A program made the position numbers and the translations under genes. Shown here piece by piece: positions 4,731 to 7,020 of a stretch of DNA of 7,020 nt. The notes beneath the pieces are model-generated. The model made no database searches and was not told the origin of the DNA. It saw only the letters and a list, made by a program, of their open reading frames with translations. Source of the stretch: Chloroflexota bacterium (GTDB lineage Bacteria; Chloroflexota; Limnocylindria; Limnocylindrales; CSP1-4); contig JAJYJR010000308.1 of assembly GCA_021789355.1 (NCBI GenBank), positions 1 through 7,020 on the forward strand, in the 5' to 3' direction. Each line of letters starts with the position of its first letter. Position 1 is the stretch's first letter.

Positions 4731-6689
4731 ATGTCGCCGACCACTCAGCCGCTCGCCCAGGCCGTCCCCAAGCTGCGCAAGCTCGGGGCCGCGCAGCGGA
4801 TCGAACGCAGCCCGGAGTACGGGCTGCGCCCGTTCTGGCGCCAGCTGTACCGGGTGGACGCGAGGCTCCTGCGGGGCACGCCGCTCGAGGGCCGAACGAG
4901 CCGGGAGATCGACGACTTCTGGCGCTCGGCGGCCGCAGGTTGGGAACAGCGCGACCACCACAAGGTCGTGTTCACGATCCTGGAGAACCACGACTACCAG
5001 GTCGACGTGCTCGATGACCAGGAGCCGCTCCCCGACCAGGTGAGCTTCCGCAGCGGTTACGCCGCCCAGCGGGCCGAGCTGCGTGCCTCATTGGGCCTCG
5101 TGATCGGAGCGACCAATGGCGGGAAAACCCTGATCTCGAACGCGGACGCCTGGCCCCACGCGATCATCGGCGGCTCGAGCGGGGGCGGGAAGTCGGTCTT
5201 CGTTGCCTCGCTGCTGGCGCAGGTCGCCGACAAGTCGCCCGCGCTGGTGCGCCTGGCGCTGGGCGATCTGGCCGGCTCGGATCTCGGTCCTTTCGCCCGC
5301 CTGCCCCACGCGATCGCGCCGCTGGCCGACGACCTTCCCGCGGTGCTGGCGCTCTTCGGGCAGGTGGAGGCCGAACTGACCGCGCGCCAGGCGTTCCTGA
5401 CCCGACCGCTCGCCATCCGCCGGCCGGACGGCTCGCACACCGAGATCGAGGACGGGGTGCCCAACCTCGACACCTGGAACAGCCTGGTGGCCAAGCTCGA
5501 GCGCCCCGACCTGGCCCTGCCCCGCGTCCTCGTGGCGATCGACGAGTGGAAACAAGCCATGGACGGCTCCGATCAGGCGATGGAGCTGGCGGCCCTCGCG
5601 GCACGCGTGATGCGGGTGGGGCGCAAGTGGGGCGGCCGAGTGTGGCTCATCGCCCAGGAGCCCAAGAAGGGCCAGGGCAAGGACATCACCTTCCCCAGCG
5701 ACATCCTTGCCAACGCGGACACCCGGATCGTGCTGGCGAAGGGCGGCACCGCCTTGCTCTGGCGCCTGATGCTCGGCGATGCCGCCAGCTTCGACGCCGA
5801 TCGCCCCCGGCTCATCGGCACCCGGGGCGACATCGTGCAGGGCCGCGGCGTCTTCCGCTCGGCCGGCGAGGACACCGTGTTCCAGGGGCTCTTCTTGAGC
5901 CGGGAGCACGACGCCGACGATCTGTCGAGCGAGCTGACGCGCCACATCCGCGAGGCCGCCAAGCGCGCCGAGCTGCGGGCGGAGGCCCGGCTGCTCGTCG
6001 AGCGGCCCTACGCCCCGACGGGGCGCGTGCTGCGCGTGGTGATCGATCCGCGGGCGCCCGGCGACGCGGCCGTGCAGATCGAGTACGCTGGCGCCGCGCT
6101 GGGATCGGCTCCCGCCAAGCCGCGCACGGACTACACCACGCTCTTCGACCCGCCCACGCGCGCCGATCGCATTGATCGGCCGCGCGATCCGAACGCCCCG
6201 TATCGGGAGGACGACGAGCCGGAGCCCGACGCCGACGACGAGCCGACTCCGCGGCGTCCGACGCAGGTGGAGACGCGCCGCCTGGAGCCCCTCACCGCCC
6301 TGCGCTTCATGCACCGCGCGCAGATCGCCGCCGATGCCGAAGGCGCTGGCCCGATCGAAGTCTCGCGCACGAAATTGGCCGAGATGATCCGCCAGGACGG
6401 GCGCATCGCGCCCGGGAACGCCCAGCTCACCTATGCGCTCCGCCTGCTGCGCAACCGGGGTCTGCTGGCCGACGATGGACGGTGCAGCCGGCTCGCCCAT
6501 GGCGGCTGGACCGCGGCCCGCGATGCGCTGCACGACGCCCCGGAGGATGCGGACGGGCCCGACGCCGAGGACGACCCGGAGGGCCCGGAGGGGGCATCGG
6601 CCGACGATGCGACCGACCCGGCCGACCCGGCCGACCCGGCCGACGGCGAGGATGGGTTCGACTCGGACGCCGAGGACGACGCGGCGTAG
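4731..6689 (+). CDS. FtsK/SpoIIIE/TraB-type DNA translocase ATPase
   Basis: A predicted ATP-driven double-stranded DNA pump, 652 aa. Walker A is GSSGGGKS (148-155) in the FtsK context 'PHAIIGGSSGGGKSVF'; Walker B is RVLVAIDEW (265-273; D271, E272). GRKWGG (297-302) and WLIAQEP (305-311) match the FtsK 'GRAxGI...ATQRP' segment with Q309 as sensor. Residues 1-115 are a soluble lead-in. An Asp/Pro-rich linker (about 473-515) separates the motor from a winged-helix-like region (518-595; VSRTKLAEMIRQ, then LTYALRLLRNRGLL), comparable in position to FtsK gamma or the TraB DNA-binding domain. The end is very acidic (605-652) with a DPADPADPAD repeat. No membrane helix is present, unlike FtsK; the upstream co-translated four-helix protein may supply it. 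In actinobacterial elements TraB proteins of this class move DNA between cells, so conjugal transfer is the favoured role. A chromosome- or plasmid-segregation motor is the alternative. Confidence 0.9.
   Translation: MSPTTQPLAQAVPKLRKLGAAQRIERSPEYGLRPFWRQLYRVDARLLRGTPLEGRTSREIDDFWRSAAAGWEQRDHHKVVFTILENHDYQVDVLDDQEPLPDQVSFRSGYAAQRAELRASLGLVIGATNGGKTLISNADAWPHAIIGGSSGGGKSVFVASLLAQVADKSPALVRLALGDLAGSDLGPFARLPHAIAPLADDLPAVLALFGQVEAELTARQAFLTRPLAIRRPDGSHTEIEDGVPNLDTWNSLVAKLERPDLALPRVLVAIDEWKQAMDGSDQAMELAALAARVMRVGRKWGGRVWLIAQEPKKGQGKDITFPSDILANADTRIVLAKGGTALLWRLMLGDAASFDADRPRLIGTRGDIVQGRGVFRSAGEDTVFQGLFLSREHDADDLSSELTRHIREAAKRAELRAEARLLVERPYAPTGRVLRVVIDPRAPGDAAVQIEYAGAALGSAPAKPRTDYTTLFDPPTRADRIDRPRDPNAPYREDDEPEPDADDEPTPRRPTQVETRRLEPLTALRFMHRAQIAADAEGAGPIEVSRTKLAEMIRQDGRIAPGNAQLTYALRLLRNRGLLADDGRCSRLAHGGWTAARDALHDAPEDADGPDAEDDPEGPEGASADDATDPADPADPADGEDGFDSDAEDDAA
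6615..6641 (+). repeat. Three tandem 9-bp repeats coding Asp-Pro-Ala
   Basis: GACCCGGCC occurs three times head to tail inside the translocase gene and encodes the DPA repeats of the acidic tail. The copies are identical at DNA level, so the tract is either recent or length-variable. Confidence 0.85.
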
Positions 6690-6734
6690 GGCCGTTTCGC
6701 CATCGACTGGCGGTCCGGTCGATCCCGGCCTTGT

Positions 6735-6756
6735 TGTCCCAGAACTGTCCCAGGAC
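6735..6756 (+). repeat. Tandem 11-bp repeat pair, left arm of the array
   Basis: TGTCCCAGAAC is followed directly by TGTCCCAGGAC, one mismatch in 11, a spacing of about one helical turn. The pair is mirrored on the other strand at 6824-6845. Confidence 0.7.
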
Positions 6757-6773
6757 CGGCCCGGCGGCAGTCT

Positions 6774-6793
6774 CGCGCGCGCACGCGCGCGCG
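6774..6793. repeat. 20-bp alternating C/G tract
   Basis: CGCGCGCG, then CA, then CGCGCGCGCG: strictly alternating pyrimidine-purine. It can form Z-DNA under negative supercoiling or a cruciform. It lies near the middle of the space between the inverted TGTCC arrays and is itself bracketed by CGGCCCG (6757-6763) and CGGGCCG (6798-6804), which are reverse complements. Confidence 0.6.
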
Positions 6794-6823
6794 GTGGCGG
6801 GCCGTTCCCTGCCCGCGAGGACC

Positions 6824-6845
6824 GATCCAGGACAGGTTCGGGACA
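6824..6845 (-). repeat. Tandem 11-bp repeat pair, right arm of the array
   Basis: Read on the minus strand: TGTCCCGAACC followed by TGTCCTGGATC. The TGTCC starts keep the same 11-bp spacing as the left arm but in opposite orientation. The second halves are degenerate. Confidence 0.55.
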
Positions 6846-6937
6846 GCGACGCCCGGAGCCGAAGGAGGAGCGCGAGCCACACGGCGGGCCCCGGTTTCGG
6901 CGCGTGGATCGTTGACTTCCCGCGGGTCTGACCGACC

Positions 6938-6999
6938 CTCCTTCGTCCGCCGCGATCCACCCGATGGAGCAGTCAGGCCGTCGGCGACGGACGAGGGAG
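6938..6999 (+). promoter_or_regulatory. Leader hairpin covering the ribosome binding site of the 7008 gene
   Basis: CTCCTTCGTCCG (6938-6949) can pair with CGGACGAGGGAG (6988-6999) over 12 bp with a single G-U wobble and a 38-nt loop. The 3' arm contains GAGGGAG (6993-6999), the Shine-Dalgarno of the ATG at 7008, so the fold would hide it. This suggests translational control; the pairing is seen in the sequence, the control is inference. Confidence 0.45.
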
Positions 7000-7011
7000 C
7001 GAACCCCATGA
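6964..7011 (+). CDS. Possible 15-codon leader peptide overlapping the next start
   Basis: ATG at 6964 opens a frame reading MEQSGRRRRTRERTP. It stops at TGA 7009-7011, sharing ATGA with the ATG at 7008. It begins in the loop of the leader hairpin and runs through its 3' arm, so translating it would melt the stem and free the downstream ribosome binding site. It has no Shine-Dalgarno of its own, which keeps confidence low. Confidence 0.2.
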   Translation: MEQSGRRRRTRERTP

Positions 7012-7020
7012 CCCGTCGCA
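7008..7020 (+). CDS. Start of a further gene, 3'-partial
   Basis: ATG at 7008 with GAGGGAG 8 nt upstream, the same ribosome binding heptamer as at 3116. Only four codons (MTRR) plus one base are inside the window, so no product can be named. It follows the structured intergenic region on the same strand as the translocase operon. Confidence 0.55.

Larger units (their letters stand above)
6690..7007. other. Structured 318-bp intergenic region, no gene seen
   Basis: Between the translocase stop and the next start I see no convincing protein gene. After the stop is an inverted repeat ATCGAC (6702-6707) / GTCGAT (6718-6723) without a T-tract. Next come the nested inverted arrays at 6735-6845, then an unremarkable stretch (6846-6937), then the hairpin leader of the next gene. 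The density of symmetric motifs is far above that of other gaps here. It could hold an operator, a transfer or replication origin, or translocase binding sites. Confidence 0.7.

Noticed and set aside
4731..6689. A second Walker A in the translocase: GATNGGKT (residues 126-133)
   Set aside because: It fits the GxxxxGKT pattern by chance. By position it is the beta-hairpin 'IGxxxxGxxxxxD...PH' that precedes the true P-loop in FtsK proteins; only 148-155 is followed by the proper helix.
6702..6723. Intrinsic terminator after the translocase gene
   Set aside because: Only a 6-bp ATCGAC/GTCGAT inverted repeat with a 10-nt loop and no T-tract; too weak to call.
6427..7009. Minus-strand reading frames over the intergenic region
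   Set aside because: They run antisense into the translocase C-terminus, are Arg/Pro/Ser-rich and have no start supported by a ribosome binding site; the repeats and palindromes explain the sequence better.
1..7020. tRNA, rRNA, CRISPR array or riboswitch
   Set aside because: No cloverleaf, rRNA-like segment, regularly spaced direct repeats or known aptamer core was seen on either strand by eye.

Overview
This is a high-GC bacterial window (roughly 70% G+C by eye) with strong G/C third-position bias and GGAG-type ribosome binding sites. I see no taxonomic marker gene. The Pro/Thr/Ala-rich secreted linker, the PKD domain and the general style would fit Chloroflexota or Actinomycetota, but that is a weak guess. 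The content looks like a conjugative plasmid or integrative element rather than core chromosome.

Layout. (1) At 1-1259 (+) is the 3' part of a PKD-domain protein with a C-terminal membrane bundle; its start lies outside the window. (2) At 1287-3041 is a minus-strand accessory block, convergent with gene 1 and divergent from the genes to its right. It holds a small CxxC protein (1287-1535), an AadA/ANT(3'')-like aminoglycoside nucleotidyltransferase (1770-2576) and an unrecognised 110-aa protein (2643-2975). Four related 28-bp sites punctuate the block. Each can be read as 11-bp arm, 6-bp centre (GGGCGG or GGACGG), 11-bp arm starting TTG. They form two nested inverted pairs: 1738-1765 with 2600-2627 immediately flank the nucleotidyltransferase, and 1697-1724 with 3014-3041 flank both genes. 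This resembles the XerC/XerD-site ('pdif') modules of resistance plasmids, and no transposase or integrase is present. (3) At 3130-6689 (+) is a two-gene operon: a protein with four predicted membrane helices, then an FtsK/SpoIIIE/TraB-type DNA-pumping ATPase with a winged-helix-like C-terminus and no membrane helix of its own. Together they look like an FtsK split over two polypeptides. (4) At 6690-7007 is a structured intergenic region. It has two 11-bp tandem TGTCC repeats, their inverted counterparts about 70 bp away, a 20-bp alternating CG tract between them, and a leader hairpin covering the ribosome binding site of a gene that starts at 7008 and leaves the window.

How it fits together. 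The plus-strand genes look like element backbone (DNA transfer or segregation), and the minus-strand block looks like inserted cargo. The repeat region just downstream of the translocase gene is a candidate DNA recognition site for that motor, or an operator/origin. The site-flanked cargo module and this palindromic region are the two things most worth a second look.
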